Under the pieces are notes generated by a model. It saw only the letters and a program-made list of their open reading frames with translations, was not told the origin of the DNA and did not search any database. A DNA stretch of 64,000 nt, from NCBI RefSeq assembly GCF_038561935.1, contig NZ_CP102770.1:2976001-3040000 (forward strand), read 5' to 3'. Each line of letters starts with the position of its first letter. The first letter of the stretch is position 1. Origin of the DNA: Myxococcus stipitatus (GTDB lineage Bacteria > Myxococcota > Myxococcia > Myxococcales > Myxococcaceae). Below, one piece after another: positions 24,837 to 35,292 of the stretch. The translations under genes were made by a program, and so were the position numbers.

Positions 24837-27800
24837 GTGCCAATCGCTCCCACGCCGTGCGCAGGTGATATCGCGCAGGTCCGACACCGTCAGTATTTGG
24901 TCAACGAGGTCATCGCTCCTTCGGATGTCCGGGAGCAACACACCCTCGTGCGTCTCACGTGTCTCGATGATGACGCACAAGGTCGAGCCCTGTCTGTCTT
25001 GTGGGAGCGTGAGCTCGCCGCTCGGGTCATTCGACCCCACCAGGGTGGACTGGGACCTCCTGCGCGTTTCGACGAGCCCCGCCACTTCGCCGCGTATCTG
25101 CACGCGCTCAAGTGGAGCTCCGTCACCGCCACCGACGCCCGACTCTTCCAGGCGCCGTTCCGCGCGGGCATCCATTTGATGAATCACCAGCTCACGCCTC
25201 TCAAGAAGGCGCTCGAGCTGCCTCGGGTGAATCTCTTCATCGCTGATGACGTGGGTCTCGGAAAGACCATCGAGGCGGGGCTGGTGCTGCAGGAGCTCAT
25301 CCTCCGCCAGCGCGTGGACCGCGTCCTCATCGTCTGTCCGGCGTCGGTGACGCTCCAGTGGCGCGATGAGATGGAGAAGCGCTTCGGTCTGCGCTTCGAA
25401 ATCTTCAACAGTGAGTTCGTCTCCCGCCGCCGTCAGGAGCGCGGCTTCCAGGTCCCCGTCTGGGCCACGCACTCACGCTTCATCGTGTCGTACCAGACGC
25501 TGCGACGCAGCGAGTACTTCGAGCCGCTGAAGACCCTCCTGGAGGAGAAGGGGCACCACAAGTCCTTGTTGGTGCTCGACGAGGCACACGTCGTCGCGCC
25601 CGCATCGGCCAGGCGGTACGCCATCGACACGGAGACCACTCGCAGCATCCGCTCACTGGCGGAGCGCTTCGAGCACCGGCTCTTCCTCTCCGCGACGCCC
25701 CACAACGGCCACTCCAACAGCTTCTCCGCGCTGTTGGAGATGTTGGACCCACAGCGCTTCACGCGAGGCACCCGCGTCCGCGAATCCCAGCTGGCTCCCG
25801 TCATGGTGCGCCGGCTCAAGGGCGACCTTCGCGCCCTGGGCAGTTCACAGCGATACCCCGAGCGACACGTGGTGGGCGTGCGGCTGACGCATGACTCGGG
25901 GCGCTGGCACGCCGAGTGGCTCGCCCCGGATGGGAAGACCGTCGAGCAGCGTGTCGACCTGGGCGAAGCCTCCGCCCCGGAACTGGAGCTGTCCCAGAAG
26001 CTCGCGCGCTACACGGAGCTCATGGCTCCCGGAACGAAGCAGGGTCGCCTCGTCTTCATCAACCTCCAGAAGCGCCTCCTCTCCAGCATCGAGGCGTTCC
26101 ATCGCACCCTCTCCATCCACGCTGTGGCCTTCGGCTCGGGGACGCTGGCTCCTGACGGCGAAGCTCTCACCGGCGACACGGCTCCTGCGTCCGAGGAACA
26201 CGGCGAGACGGACGACGCACTCGAGCTGTCGTTCGCGGAGACCATCCGCGAGCACAGTCAGCATCTGTCCGCCAGCGCCCAGGCACGCAAGCTCCTGGAT
26301 GAGATGCTCGCGCTGAGCGCTCGGCACCGCGCTTCCCGGGACGCGAAGTTGCGGGCACTGCTCCACTGGATTCGCGAGCACCTATGCCCGCTCACCCGAG
26401 GCGCCGAGTGGAAGCCCCGCCGGGTCATCCTGTTTACCGAGTATGGCGACACCCTTCGTTACCTCAAGGCGCAGCTCACCGCCGCCTTCGAGGGGACCCA
26501 TCGGGGGGATGAGCGCATCCTCACTCTGACGGGCGGCATCAATGACATGAAGCGCGCGCAGGTGCAGGCCGCCTTCAACGGCTCGATGGAGGAGTTCCCC
26601 GTGCGGGTCCTCCTCGCGACCGACGCCGCGCGCGAAGGCATCAATCTGCAAGGCCACTGCGCGGACCTCTTCCACATCGACGTCCCGTGGAACCCCTCAC
26701 GCATGGAGCAGCGCAACGGTCGCATCGACCGTGCCTTGCAACCCGCGTCCACCGTGCGTTGTGGCTACTTCGTCTACGGCCAGCGCGCGGAGGATGCAGT
26801 GCTCGACACCCTCGCGCGCAAGGTGGAGACCATCACGCGCGAGCTGGGCAGCCTGGGCTGCGTGCTGATGGACCAGATGCACGATGCCCTCGCCTCGGGC
26901 ATCACGAAGAGCACGATGGAGCGCCTCTCCCGTGCCGCGACCTCGACTCGCACGGAGGTGACGAAGCGGGAGCTGGAGTCCCAGCGCACGCTCCAATCCC
27001 TGCGCAAGGAACTGGATGCGATTGGAGAGCTCCGCGAGCGCAGCGGCAAGGTGATGGACTTCAATCCCGTCCTGCTGCGCGATGCGCTGGACGTGGGGTT
27101 CGAGCTGGCTGGCGCCGGCCGGTTGGAGCGAGAGGCCATCACGGAAGAGGGCCGGACGCTGGAGGCCTGGAAGGTCCCCGCACTTCCCGCTTCGTGGAAC
27201 ACGACCCTGGATTCCATTCGTCCGCGCCGGGAGCAGGACGAGGCAGCGTGGGAGTGGCGCAAGCGCCCCCTGTCTCCCGTCGTCTTCGAGGCACCTCCGG
27301 GCGTTTCCAGCAAGCTCGTCCACCTGCACCTGTCCCATCCGCTCGTCCAGCGGGTGCTCCAGCGGTTCCTGGCGCAGGGTTTCTCCGCGAACGACCTGAG
27401 CCGTGTCACGGTGGTCCAGACCCAACGCGACGCAGTGGCACGCGTCATCGTCTTCGGCCGGTTGTCGCTCTTTGGCGAGGGCGCCGCGCGGCTCCATGAC
27501 GAGGTGGTCTCTGTGTCCGCAAGGTGGCTGGACGGCGGTGGCCGCGGGCACCTGAAGCCCTTCGCGGACGAGGCGGACCGCAAGGTGATTGACCAGCTGG
27601 AGACCACGCTGACGGAAGCGCCCGCGCTCTCCGCGATTCCGAAGGCCGTCCAGAAACGGCTGCTGGCCAGTGCCGAGTCCGACTTCGCGAAGCTCTGGCC
27701 CGCCATCGAGGAACAGGCCGCGGCGAGAGAGCAGGGGGCTCGCAAGAAGCTGGCGGCGCGAGGGGCGACCGAAGCCAAGGCGCTCACTCAAATTCTCCTA

Positions 27801-28031
27801 ACGCAACAGGAGGCCATCCGGGAGGCACTGAGCGCGCAGCTCGAACTCTCGCTCGACGCGCAGGCCGAGAAGGACCAATGGAGGAGGGACAAGGTTCATC
27901 TCGAACAGCGATTGACTGCGCTCGGAAGGGAGCTCGTCGAACAACCTGAATCCCTGAAGGCCACCTACGCCGTGCGGGTCGCCCGCCTGGTGCCCGTGGG
28001 CATGGTCTATCTGTGGCCGGGGGCTCGCTGA
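24837..28031 (+). CDS. drmD: DrmD, SNF2-type helicase of class 1 DISARM
   Basis: 1064 residues from GTG 24837. The N-terminus GDIAQVRHRQYLVNEV and LVRLTCLDDDAQGRAL is the DrmD-specific start. The SNF2 helicase core follows: DDVGLGKTIEAG (about 136), VLDEAHVV (about 247), LFLSATPHNG, and in the second half TDAAREGINLQGHC (about 594) and QRNGRIDRALQ (about 624). A long helical C-terminus completes it. In DISARM, DrmD marks class 1 systems and acts with DrmMI, DrmA and DrmB to restrict incoming phage DNA. The stop overlaps the drmMI start (TGATG). Confidence 0.9.
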   Translation: MPIAPTPCAGDIAQVRHRQYLVNEVIAPSDVREQHTLVRLTCLDDDAQGRALSVLWERELAARVIRPHQGGLGPPARFDEPRHFAAYLHALKWSSVTATDARLFQAPFRAGIHLMNHQLTPLKKALELPRVNLFIADDVGLGKTIEAGLVLQELILRQRVDRVLIVCPASVTLQWRDEMEKRFGLRFEIFNSEFVSRRRQERGFQVPVWATHSRFIVSYQTLRRSEYFEPLKTLLEEKGHHKSLLVLDEAHVVAPASARRYAIDTETTRSIRSLAERFEHRLFLSATPHNGHSNSFSALLEMLDPQRFTRGTRVRESQLAPVMVRRLKGDLRALGSSQRYPERHVVGVRLTHDSGRWHAEWLAPDGKTVEQRVDLGEASAPELELSQKLARYTELMAPGTKQGRLVFINLQKRLLSSIEAFHRTLSIHAVAFGSGTLAPDGEALTGDTAPASEEHGETDDALELSFAETIREHSQHLSASAQARKLLDEMLALSARHRASRDAKLRALLHWIREHLCPLTRGAEWKPRRVILFTEYGDTLRYLKAQLTAAFEGTHRGDERILTLTGGINDMKRAQVQAAFNGSMEEFPVRVLLATDAAREGINLQGHCADLFHIDVPWNPSRMEQRNGRIDRALQPASTVRCGYFVYGQRAEDAVLDTLARKVETITRELGSLGCVLMDQMHDALASGITKSTMERLSRAATSTRTEVTKRELESQRTLQSLRKELDAIGELRERSGKVMDFNPVLLRDALDVGFELAGAGRLEREAITEEGRTLEAWKVPALPASWNTTLDSIRPRREQDEAAWEWRKRPLSPVVFEAPPGVSSKLVHLHLSHPLVQRVLQRFLAQGFSANDLSRVTVVQTQRDAVARVIVFGRLSLFGEGAARLHDEVVSVSARWLDGGGRGHLKPFADEADRKVIDQLETTLTEAPALSAIPKAVQKRLLASAESDFAKLWPAIEEQAAAREQGARKKLAARGATEAKALTQILLTQQEAIREALSAQLELSLDAQAEKDQWRRDKVHLEQRLTALGRELVEQPESLKATYAVRVARLVPVGMVYLWPGAR

Positions 28032-31000
28032 TGAACGGCCAGAACCTTGGCGGGGACGTCGAGCGTCGCTATCACCAGACCTGGATGGGGATGGCGCAGC
28101 CCATCGAAGGACTGGTGGTCTCCATCCCGGTCCTCGAGGACGCGCAGTGCATGCAGCGCCTGCCGGTGTCCGCGCAGTCGCGGTTCGTCCTGCTGGCGGG
28201 CCGGGAGTCACCTCGTGTGACGGATGTCCCGCGCTTCCTCCGAGAGGTGCTGGGCTACACCGAGGATGATTTCACCACGAGCTTTCCGGAGGACCTCCAG
28301 CTCGATATCGCGGAGGGGCAACAGACGCTCAAGCCCACGCGGGGGCTGTTGCGACGAGGTCCTCCTCCCGCGAAGCCCGAAGGGTTGCCGGATGACTCCA
28401 CGCCCATCAGCCGAGCCGCGGAAGGCTTAGCGCTCCTGACCTGGGAGCTGCCGGCCGGGTTGGACCTGGACAAGAAGGAAGACACCACGGGCGCGTGGTT
28501 CTACGAGCCCTCCGCCAAGTTCGACCGCCTCTTGCGCGCGGCCCGTGTCCCTATCGGTCTGCTGTTCAATGGGGACTCCGTGCGACTGGTCTATGCGCCT
28601 CACGGAGAGACGTCAGGGCACATCACCTTCCGGTTCAAGGACCTCGTCACCGCTGGCGGCCGTGCGCTGTTCGACGCGATGGTGATGCTCCTGCACGCGC
28701 GCCGCTTCTTCGGCGTGCTGCCCGAGCATCAGCTTCCCGCGCTCCTGGAGCAATCACGCCGCCGGCAGGCGGATGTCACCGACGAACTGGCCGACCAGGT
28801 CTTGGATGCGCTCAGCATTCTTCTCGCGGGCTTCGAGACGGCCGCTGAGCGCGATGGCTCCCGGGCCCTGGACGAGGCGCTCTCGCTAGGTGAGGAGCAT
28901 GTCTACGGCGGCCTTCTCTCCACGCTCTTGCGGCTCGTCTTCATCCTCTACGCGGAGGACCGGGGCCTTCTTCCCGTGGACCAGGAGCCCTATCGCGATG
29001 ACCTGTCCGTGAAGGCACTTCACGCGCAACTCGTCGAGGACTCCAGCCAATACCCCGATTCGATGAATCGGCGCTTCGGTGCGTGGCCACGATTGCTGGC
29101 GCTCTTCCGGTGCATCTACCTGGGAGCCTCGCACGACAAGCTGCAAATGCCGGCACGGCGTGGACAGCTTTTCGACCCTGATGCGTTCCCCTTCCTGGGA
29201 GGCACGGGCTCCGCCGAGGCGGGCACGGATGCGCGGGTGCCTCCCATCGATGACGAGACGGTGCTCCAGGTCCTGGAGCGACTCGTCTTCCTCAAAGGCC
29301 AGCGACTGAGCTTCAAGTCGCTCGACGTGGAGCAGATCGGCTCCGTGTACGAGGGCCTGATGGGCTTCCATGTGAAGCGCCTGACTGGCGCTGGAATCTG
29401 CCTCAAGCCCTCGAAGGTATGGGTCTCCGCGGACGATGTGCTGGCCCAGCCCGCGAAGCGGCGTGCGACCTGGTTGGAAGGGGAGGCGGGCCTCGACACG
29501 AAGGCGGTACGGGCTCTGTCGAAGTCATTGGAACAGGCTTCGACACAGCAGATGGTCCTGACCGCGCTGGAGCCGTACCGCGTGAAGGGGACCGAGACAC
29601 GGCGAGCCTCCCAGTTGGTACTCCAACCTGGGGACGAGCGGCGACGGACCAGCAGCCACTACACGCCTCGAAGCCTGTCCGCGCCCATCGTCCGACGGGC
29701 TCTGGAGCCTTTGCTCAAGACGATGGGGCCGAAGCCGTCTTCAGAGAGGCTCCTCAACCTGAAGATCTGCGACCCGGCCATGGGGTCGGGGGCGTTCCTG
29801 GTGGAGTCCTGCCGCTTTCTCGCGGACCAGGTTGTAGCCGCCTGGACGCGAGAGGGCGTGCTGAAGCGTGACAAGCACGAGGACGAGGTGATGCGGGCAC
29901 GCCGGCTTGTTGCCCAGCGATGTCTGTACGGTGTGGACAAGAATCCATGGGCCGTGAAGCTCGCGAAGCTGTCGCTGTGGCTCGTGACGTTGGCGAAGAC
30001 GGAGCCCTTCACGTTCCTGGACCACGCGCTCAAGTGTGGGGATTCACTGGTCGGGCTCGACCTGGAGCAGCTTCGAGCGTTCCACTGGGCCCCGACCCGC
30101 GAGAAGCAGTCAGAGCTGTCCTGGGCGTTCATCTCGAAGGCGCTCAACAGCTCGCTGGAGAAGCGCGAGAGGATCCTCCAACTTGCGTTGGAGCTGGAAG
30201 GGCCGGGGCGCAAGCCGTTGCAGTTGGACCTGGAGCCCGGGCGGGTGAAGGAGGGGCTTCTCCATGATGCGGACGTGGCGTTGGCGGACATCAAGCGGAT
30301 TGCCAACGCGTGCGTCGGGGCGTTCTTCGCTCATGGCTCGGACAAGGCGCGGGAAAAGGAGCGCATCCGCCGGTTGGACCTGATTGGGGCGTGGTTGTCC
30401 AAGGCGAAGAATGGGGTTCTGCCTCCCATTCCGGCGGACATCGCTGCGTTCTCCGCGCCGGCATGGACGTTCCACTGGCCGCTGGAGTTCCCGGAGGTCT
30501 TCCACGGGAGTCGGCCGGATCCACTCGACAACGAGCAGCCCAACAAGGCCGCATGGATCGATGGGTTCGTGGGGAACCCGCCGTTTGCGGGAAAGAACGC
30601 GATCATCGAGACGGGCGGAGAGAGCTACCTCCCTTGGCTCCAGGCGGTTCATGAGGGTGCGCACGGAAACACGGATCTCTCCGCGCACTTCTTCCGCCGT
30701 GCGTTCCATCTGCTGGGGGAACACGGCAGTTTTGGATTCATCGCCACCAACACGATTGCGCAGGGGGACACGAGGGTCACGGGATTGAAGTACCTCGTGG
30801 ACCATGGCGGCCACCTCTACGACGCCGTGCGCTCCATGAGGTGGCCGGTGGCTGGCGCCAACGTCTCCGTGGCAGTTGTTCACCTGGCTAAGGGGCGCGT
30901 CTCCCTGAGTTTGGAGCCTCGTTTGGATCGCCTGCCCGTGAAGTGCATCAGCTCGCGGCTACGTGGCAAACCTGAACGCCCGGATCCCGTGGCGATTGGT

Positions 31001-31945
31001 GCCAATGCTGGCAAGAGCTTCGTGGGGACGTATGTCCTGGGGATGGGGTTTGTGCTGAGTCCCGAACAGCGCACAAATCTTGTCTCGAAATCACCAAGGA
31101 ACGCGGCGCGCATCTTCCGCTACGTGGGTGGTGAAGAACTCAATTCCGATCCGAGTCCCGAACTTGAAAGGTACGTCATCAACTTCGGGCAGATGGATTT
31201 GGCCGAGGCAGAGGGCTGGCCCGACCTCATCCGCGTCGTACGGGAATTGGTGAAGCCTGAACGAGACAAGAACAAGCGCGATTCTCGTCGAGAGTATTGG
31301 TGGCGATTTGGCGAGACGACTCCGGCTCTCTATGAAGCACTTCGCCCCATTGCTCGTTGCCTCACGACCTCTCGAGTCTCGAAGCACCTGCTGTTCTCCT
31401 GGCGGAGGTCCTCTATGGTCTTCAGTGAGGGCGTTGTTGTCATTCCAGTGGAGCAAGACCACTGGCTCGCTGTGTTGCAATCACGAGTGCATGAGGTTTG
31501 GGCTCGTTTGCTGTCATCCTCCATGCGCAACGACCTGCGCTACGCACCGAGTGACTGCTTCGAAACCTTCCCATTCCCAGACTCCGCAGGCAGCTCGGCG
31601 CTCAATGCGATAGGCGAACGGCTCCACTTCGAGCGCAGCCAGTACATGCAGGCCCACAGTATCGGCTTGACGACCACATACAACCGGCTCAAGGACAAGT
31701 CCGTCACCGACACAGCGACGCAGCGCCTGCGGGACCTGCACGTGGCCGTGGACCAGTCCGTCCTGGACGCCTACGGCTGGAAGGACATCCAAGCCCCTCC
31801 GTACTTTGGCGCCACCCCCAAACAGCTCGAAGCCTTCGAGGACGAAGTCCTCGACCGTCTCTTCGACTTGAACGCCCAGCGTGCGCACGAGGAAGCCCAT
31901 CCCACCGCCCGTCGTCCCTCGAAGTCCCGCGCCAAGACCGCCTGA
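28031..31945 (+). CDS. drmMI: DrmMI, N6-adenine DNA methyltransferase of class 1 DISARM
   Basis: 1304 residues from ATG 28031, which overlaps the drmD stop. The SAM-binding motif is LKICDPAMGSGAFLVES (about 579-595). The catalytic motif is VGNPPFAGKNAI (about 846), an NPPF adenine-N6 type. N-terminal PIEGLVVSIPVLEDAQ and a helical region precede the methylase, and a target-recognition-like region with YFGATPKQLEAFED follows near the end. Known role in class 1 DISARM: host DNA methylation marking self. All key residues are present. Confidence 0.9.
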   Translation: MNGQNLGGDVERRYHQTWMGMAQPIEGLVVSIPVLEDAQCMQRLPVSAQSRFVLLAGRESPRVTDVPRFLREVLGYTEDDFTTSFPEDLQLDIAEGQQTLKPTRGLLRRGPPPAKPEGLPDDSTPISRAAEGLALLTWELPAGLDLDKKEDTTGAWFYEPSAKFDRLLRAARVPIGLLFNGDSVRLVYAPHGETSGHITFRFKDLVTAGGRALFDAMVMLLHARRFFGVLPEHQLPALLEQSRRRQADVTDELADQVLDALSILLAGFETAAERDGSRALDEALSLGEEHVYGGLLSTLLRLVFILYAEDRGLLPVDQEPYRDDLSVKALHAQLVEDSSQYPDSMNRRFGAWPRLLALFRCIYLGASHDKLQMPARRGQLFDPDAFPFLGGTGSAEAGTDARVPPIDDETVLQVLERLVFLKGQRLSFKSLDVEQIGSVYEGLMGFHVKRLTGAGICLKPSKVWVSADDVLAQPAKRRATWLEGEAGLDTKAVRALSKSLEQASTQQMVLTALEPYRVKGTETRRASQLVLQPGDERRRTSSHYTPRSLSAPIVRRALEPLLKTMGPKPSSERLLNLKICDPAMGSGAFLVESCRFLADQVVAAWTREGVLKRDKHEDEVMRARRLVAQRCLYGVDKNPWAVKLAKLSLWLVTLAKTEPFTFLDHALKCGDSLVGLDLEQLRAFHWAPTREKQSELSWAFISKALNSSLEKRERILQLALELEGPGRKPLQLDLEPGRVKEGLLHDADVALADIKRIANACVGAFFAHGSDKAREKERIRRLDLIGAWLSKAKNGVLPPIPADIAAFSAPAWTFHWPLEFPEVFHGSRPDPLDNEQPNKAAWIDGFVGNPPFAGKNAIIETGGESYLPWLQAVHEGAHGNTDLSAHFFRRAFHLLGEHGSFGFIATNTIAQGDTRVTGLKYLVDHGGHLYDAVRSMRWPVAGANVSVAVVHLAKGRVSLSLEPRLDRLPVKCISSRLRGKPERPDPVAIGANAGKSFVGTYVLGMGFVLSPEQRTNLVSKSPRNAARIFRYVGGEELNSDPSPELERYVINFGQMDLAEAEGWPDLIRVVRELVKPERDKNKRDSRREYWWRFGETTPALYEALRPIARCLTTSRVSKHLLFSWRRSSMVFSEGVVVIPVEQDHWLAVLQSRVHEVWARLLSSSMRNDLRYAPSDCFETFPFPDSAGSSALNAIGERLHFERSQYMQAHSIGLTTTYNRLKDKSVTDTATQRLRDLHVAVDQSVLDAYGWKDIQAPPYFGATPKQLEAFEDEVLDRLFDLNAQRAHEEAHPTARRPSKSRAKTA

Positions 31946-31953
31946 GCCCTCTC

Positions 31954-34900
31954 ATGAATGTCCCCGACACGGGAGCAGTCCGCTCCCATCTCATCGATGC
32001 GCTCGAAGCGGACCTCGTGGGGCCGTTCCGCAAACCTCCAGGATCTCCTGTGTCGGACGCCCCAGAAGTGCTCCGCACGCCACCGTCACGCTGGTACCTG
32101 ACGGGCTTCCTCGTCCCGCTCGACCAGGGCGTCATCGAGGACGACCCTGACGACGAGGAAGACGACCTTGCCGCCGGCAATGACGAGGACCACGAGGAGT
32201 CCTCCCGCCCCGACCCGACCGCCAAGAAGGTGCGCCGCCTGCCCGCATCCATGGGCCTGTCCGTCTTCGTCCCCGCGGGCACAACCCAACTCACAGCCCA
32301 TGTCTGCTGGGCGGACTATCAGCGCATCGATGCAGAGTCGCGCAAGCACTGGCGTCGCACCTTCCACCAACGCACCGTCACCTTGTCCCTGCGCGACGCG
32401 GCTCTGCAGGCAGGCCTGTACCTCCAGGACAGCGGGGGCCTGCGTCTGGAAGGCCACGTGGAGAAGACGCCCGAAGGCGAGCTCGCGGTCGCCATCTTCC
32501 TCGTCAATGCGCGCCCGCCCACCAGCACCTCCGCCGACCGGGACGAGGCCTATGCCTTCCAGACCCACCTCGCCCTGGAATGCGCGCATGGCTTCGTCAG
32601 CCGACAGGACTCCAGCGACGCCAGGAGCGAGGACGACGACGACCGCGTCAACGACCTCCAGTTCCGCGACCGCCAGCGGTGGGCCGTGGGGCACGGCATC
32701 TCCGTGCGCGTCCCATCCACCTCCGTCCCCATCACCCGAGTGGAAACCGACTGGCTGCCACGCGTCGAGGTGCTCCCGGTCGAAGCTCGGCAGATTGACG
32801 AAGTCACGGTGGGCATGGAGCAGCTCGCCGCGTTCGCGACTCCCTCGGAGGCCGTAGCGGCCTTGCTTCCCTTGGTCCGGACCTACCGTGAATGGGTGGC
32901 CACCCAGGCCACTCTCGCTGTCGGCAGCGAACGCCGCGAGGAGACTCGGGATGAACTCATCCGCAGGGCTCGCCGCGCGGCCGACCGCATCGAGGAGGGC
33001 ATCCAACTCCTCGCTCGGGAACCTCTCGCCTTCGACGCCTTCCGCTGGATGAACAGCGTCATGGCTCAATCGGAGCGCAAGGTCCGACAGGATGAGGCGC
33101 CTCGATGGCGTCTCTTCCAGCTCGCCTTCATCCTGCTCAACCTCCCCTCCGTCGAGCACGAAGGCCACGCGGACCGAGAGCTCGTGGAGCTCATCTTCTT
33201 CCCCACCGGCGGCGGAAAGACGCAGGCCTACCTGGGACTCATCGCCTTCACGCTGCTCCTGCGCCGCCTCCGGGGCCAGGCCCACCTCCACGGTGGCCTG
33301 GGCGTGGCCGTCCTGCTGCGCTACACGCTGCGGCTGCTCACACTCGACCAGCTCGGCCGCGCAGCGACGCTCATCTGCGCGCTCGAGGTGCTCCGCCAGC
33401 AAGAGCCGAAACGCCTGGGCGCCGTGCGCTTCTCCATCGGCCTGTGGGTCGGCCGCTCCGCGACCGCCAACACGCTGGAGCAGGCCTCCACGCAAATCAC
33501 CGAGTACAAGAACGACAACAGCGCCCGCGCGCAATCTCCATTCCCTCTCGCCACCTGCCCCTGGTGCGCCACGCCGTTCGAGCGGGAGTGCTTCATCCTC
33601 CGGCCGTCCAAGTCCAAACCCGAGGAGGTGCTCGTCGGCTGCGCCAACATCGCGTGCGCCTTCAACCTGGGCCGCAACCCGGAAGGGCTCCCCGTCCTCT
33701 TCGTCGACGAGCAGATCTACCGGGAGCTGCCGTGCTTCCTCGTCGCCACCGTGGACAAGTTCGCCATGCTGCCGTGGCGCGGAGAGACGGGGCTGCTCTT
33801 CGGTCGCGCCCTGGGTCGCACCGGGAAGCGCTTCGTCGGCCCGTGCGACGATGCCGCGGACGTGAAGGCGGCGACCGTGACGCTCCCGAAGGGGCTGCCT
33901 CCTCCGGAGCTCATCGTGCAGGACGAGCTGCACCTCATCTCCGGCCCGCTAGGCTCCATGGTGGGCCTCTACGAAGGCGCCGTCCTGACGCTCGCGCCCC
34001 GGGCGAAGCTGGTGGCCTCCACCGCCACCGTCCGCCGCTCCCGGCAACAGGTGAGTCGCCTCTATGGACGGGACGTCGCGCTCTTCCCTCCGCCAGGCGT
34101 GGATGCCTCCGAGACGTTCTTCGCCTCCGTGGGCAAGAAGGGCGCGCGCCAATACGTGGGCGTCGCCGCACCCGGCAGGCCCATGAAGGCCATCCTGCTG
34201 CGCGTCTACGTCAGCCTGCTCGCCGCCGCCGCGCGTGGTGAACAGCTTCACGGCGCCGCGAGCGCGGACCCGTACCTGACGCTCGTCGGCTACTTCAACA
34301 GTCTGCGCGAGTTGGGCGGCATGCGCCGGCTGGTCGAGGACGAGGTTCGCCGACTGGTGATGGACCGCGTCCGCCGTCGTCCAGAGGACTTCAGCAAGGA
34401 GGCCGAGCATCCCTGGTACCGGGGCAGGACCATCCGCGGCGAGCCCATCGAGCTGACCAGCCGGGAGAAGACCGCCGACATCAAGGCGTCGAAGAACCGT
34501 CTGGAGCTCACGCACGGTCAGCCCCAGAGCATCGACGTCGTGCTCGCCAGCAACATGATCTCCGTCGGCGTGGACATCGACCGGTTGGGCCTCATGGTCG
34601 TGGCGGGACAACCCAAGACGACCAGCGAGTACATCCAGGCGTCCAGCCGAGTGGGCCGCAAGATGAACAAGCCCGGCCTCGTGGTGACGTGCCTCAACGC
34701 GGCCAAGCCTCGAGACCGCAGCCACTACGAGCGCTTCGGGACGTATCACGAGTCGTTTTATCGCTTCGTCGAGGCCACCTCGGTGACACCCTTCTCGGCA
34801 CCCGCCCTCGATAGGGGGCTCGCGGGTGTGGTGGTGGCGCTGGGCCGGCTGTTGGATACCGCCATGACCGCGCCCCTGGAGTGGAAGTCCCTGCAGTCGC

Positions 34901-35292
34901 ATCGGGACGCGCTGGAGCAGGCGCTCGAAACCCTGGCGAAGCGCGCGGGTCGAGGGCTGCCCAAGGAGGAGTCGGAGCGCGCCAGTCGCATCGTGATGCA
35001 GCGCGCGCGAAGCCTGCTCGACTCGTGGCGCAACATCATCGAGCAGGCGAAGAAGGACGCCGCCCAGCGCGCGTACTCGCCCTATGACCCGGAGGGGAAG
35101 GGGCTCAAGCCCCTGCTGCGCGGTTTCCTGGACCGCACCGACAACCTCACCCAGGACGAGCTCAAGTTCGATGCGCCCACGTCCATGCGGGACGTGGAGT
35201 CCTCGGTGCACCTGTGGATTTCACGGCAGCCCCTGGGCGGCTACCGCGCCCCGAAGGCAGCGACGGAGGAGGTGGCGCATGACGAACCGTAG
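31954..35292 (+). CDS. drmA: DrmA, DISARM helicase
   Basis: 1112 residues, starting 8 bp after drmMI. Helicase motifs: FFPTGGGKTQAYLG (about 414, Walker A), LIVQDELHLISGPLGSM (about 653, DEAH-like DELH), and in the second half SNMISVGVDIDRLG (about 865) and YIQASSRVGRKM (about 892). A Cys pair (CPWCATPFERECF) lies between. An acidic patch, DDPDDEEDDLAA, is near residue 70. In DISARM, DrmA forms a complex with DrmB that senses unmethylated or 5'-overhang DNA. The last codons overlap the drmB start. Confidence 0.93.
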   Translation: MNVPDTGAVRSHLIDALEADLVGPFRKPPGSPVSDAPEVLRTPPSRWYLTGFLVPLDQGVIEDDPDDEEDDLAAGNDEDHEESSRPDPTAKKVRRLPASMGLSVFVPAGTTQLTAHVCWADYQRIDAESRKHWRRTFHQRTVTLSLRDAALQAGLYLQDSGGLRLEGHVEKTPEGELAVAIFLVNARPPTSTSADRDEAYAFQTHLALECAHGFVSRQDSSDARSEDDDDRVNDLQFRDRQRWAVGHGISVRVPSTSVPITRVETDWLPRVEVLPVEARQIDEVTVGMEQLAAFATPSEAVAALLPLVRTYREWVATQATLAVGSERREETRDELIRRARRAADRIEEGIQLLAREPLAFDAFRWMNSVMAQSERKVRQDEAPRWRLFQLAFILLNLPSVEHEGHADRELVELIFFPTGGGKTQAYLGLIAFTLLLRRLRGQAHLHGGLGVAVLLRYTLRLLTLDQLGRAATLICALEVLRQQEPKRLGAVRFSIGLWVGRSATANTLEQASTQITEYKNDNSARAQSPFPLATCPWCATPFERECFILRPSKSKPEEVLVGCANIACAFNLGRNPEGLPVLFVDEQIYRELPCFLVATVDKFAMLPWRGETGLLFGRALGRTGKRFVGPCDDAADVKAATVTLPKGLPPPELIVQDELHLISGPLGSMVGLYEGAVLTLAPRAKLVASTATVRRSRQQVSRLYGRDVALFPPPGVDASETFFASVGKKGARQYVGVAAPGRPMKAILLRVYVSLLAAAARGEQLHGAASADPYLTLVGYFNSLRELGGMRRLVEDEVRRLVMDRVRRRPEDFSKEAEHPWYRGRTIRGEPIELTSREKTADIKASKNRLELTHGQPQSIDVVLASNMISVGVDIDRLGLMVVAGQPKTTSEYIQASSRVGRKMNKPGLVVTCLNAAKPRDRSHYERFGTYHESFYRFVEATSVTPFSAPALDRGLAGVVVALGRLLDTAMTAPLEWKSLQSHRDALEQALETLAKRAGRGLPKEESERASRIVMQRARSLLDSWRNIIEQAKKDAAQRAYSPYDPEGKGLKPLLRGFLDRTDNLTQDELKFDAPTSMRDVESSVHLWISRQPLGGYRAPKAATEEVAHDEP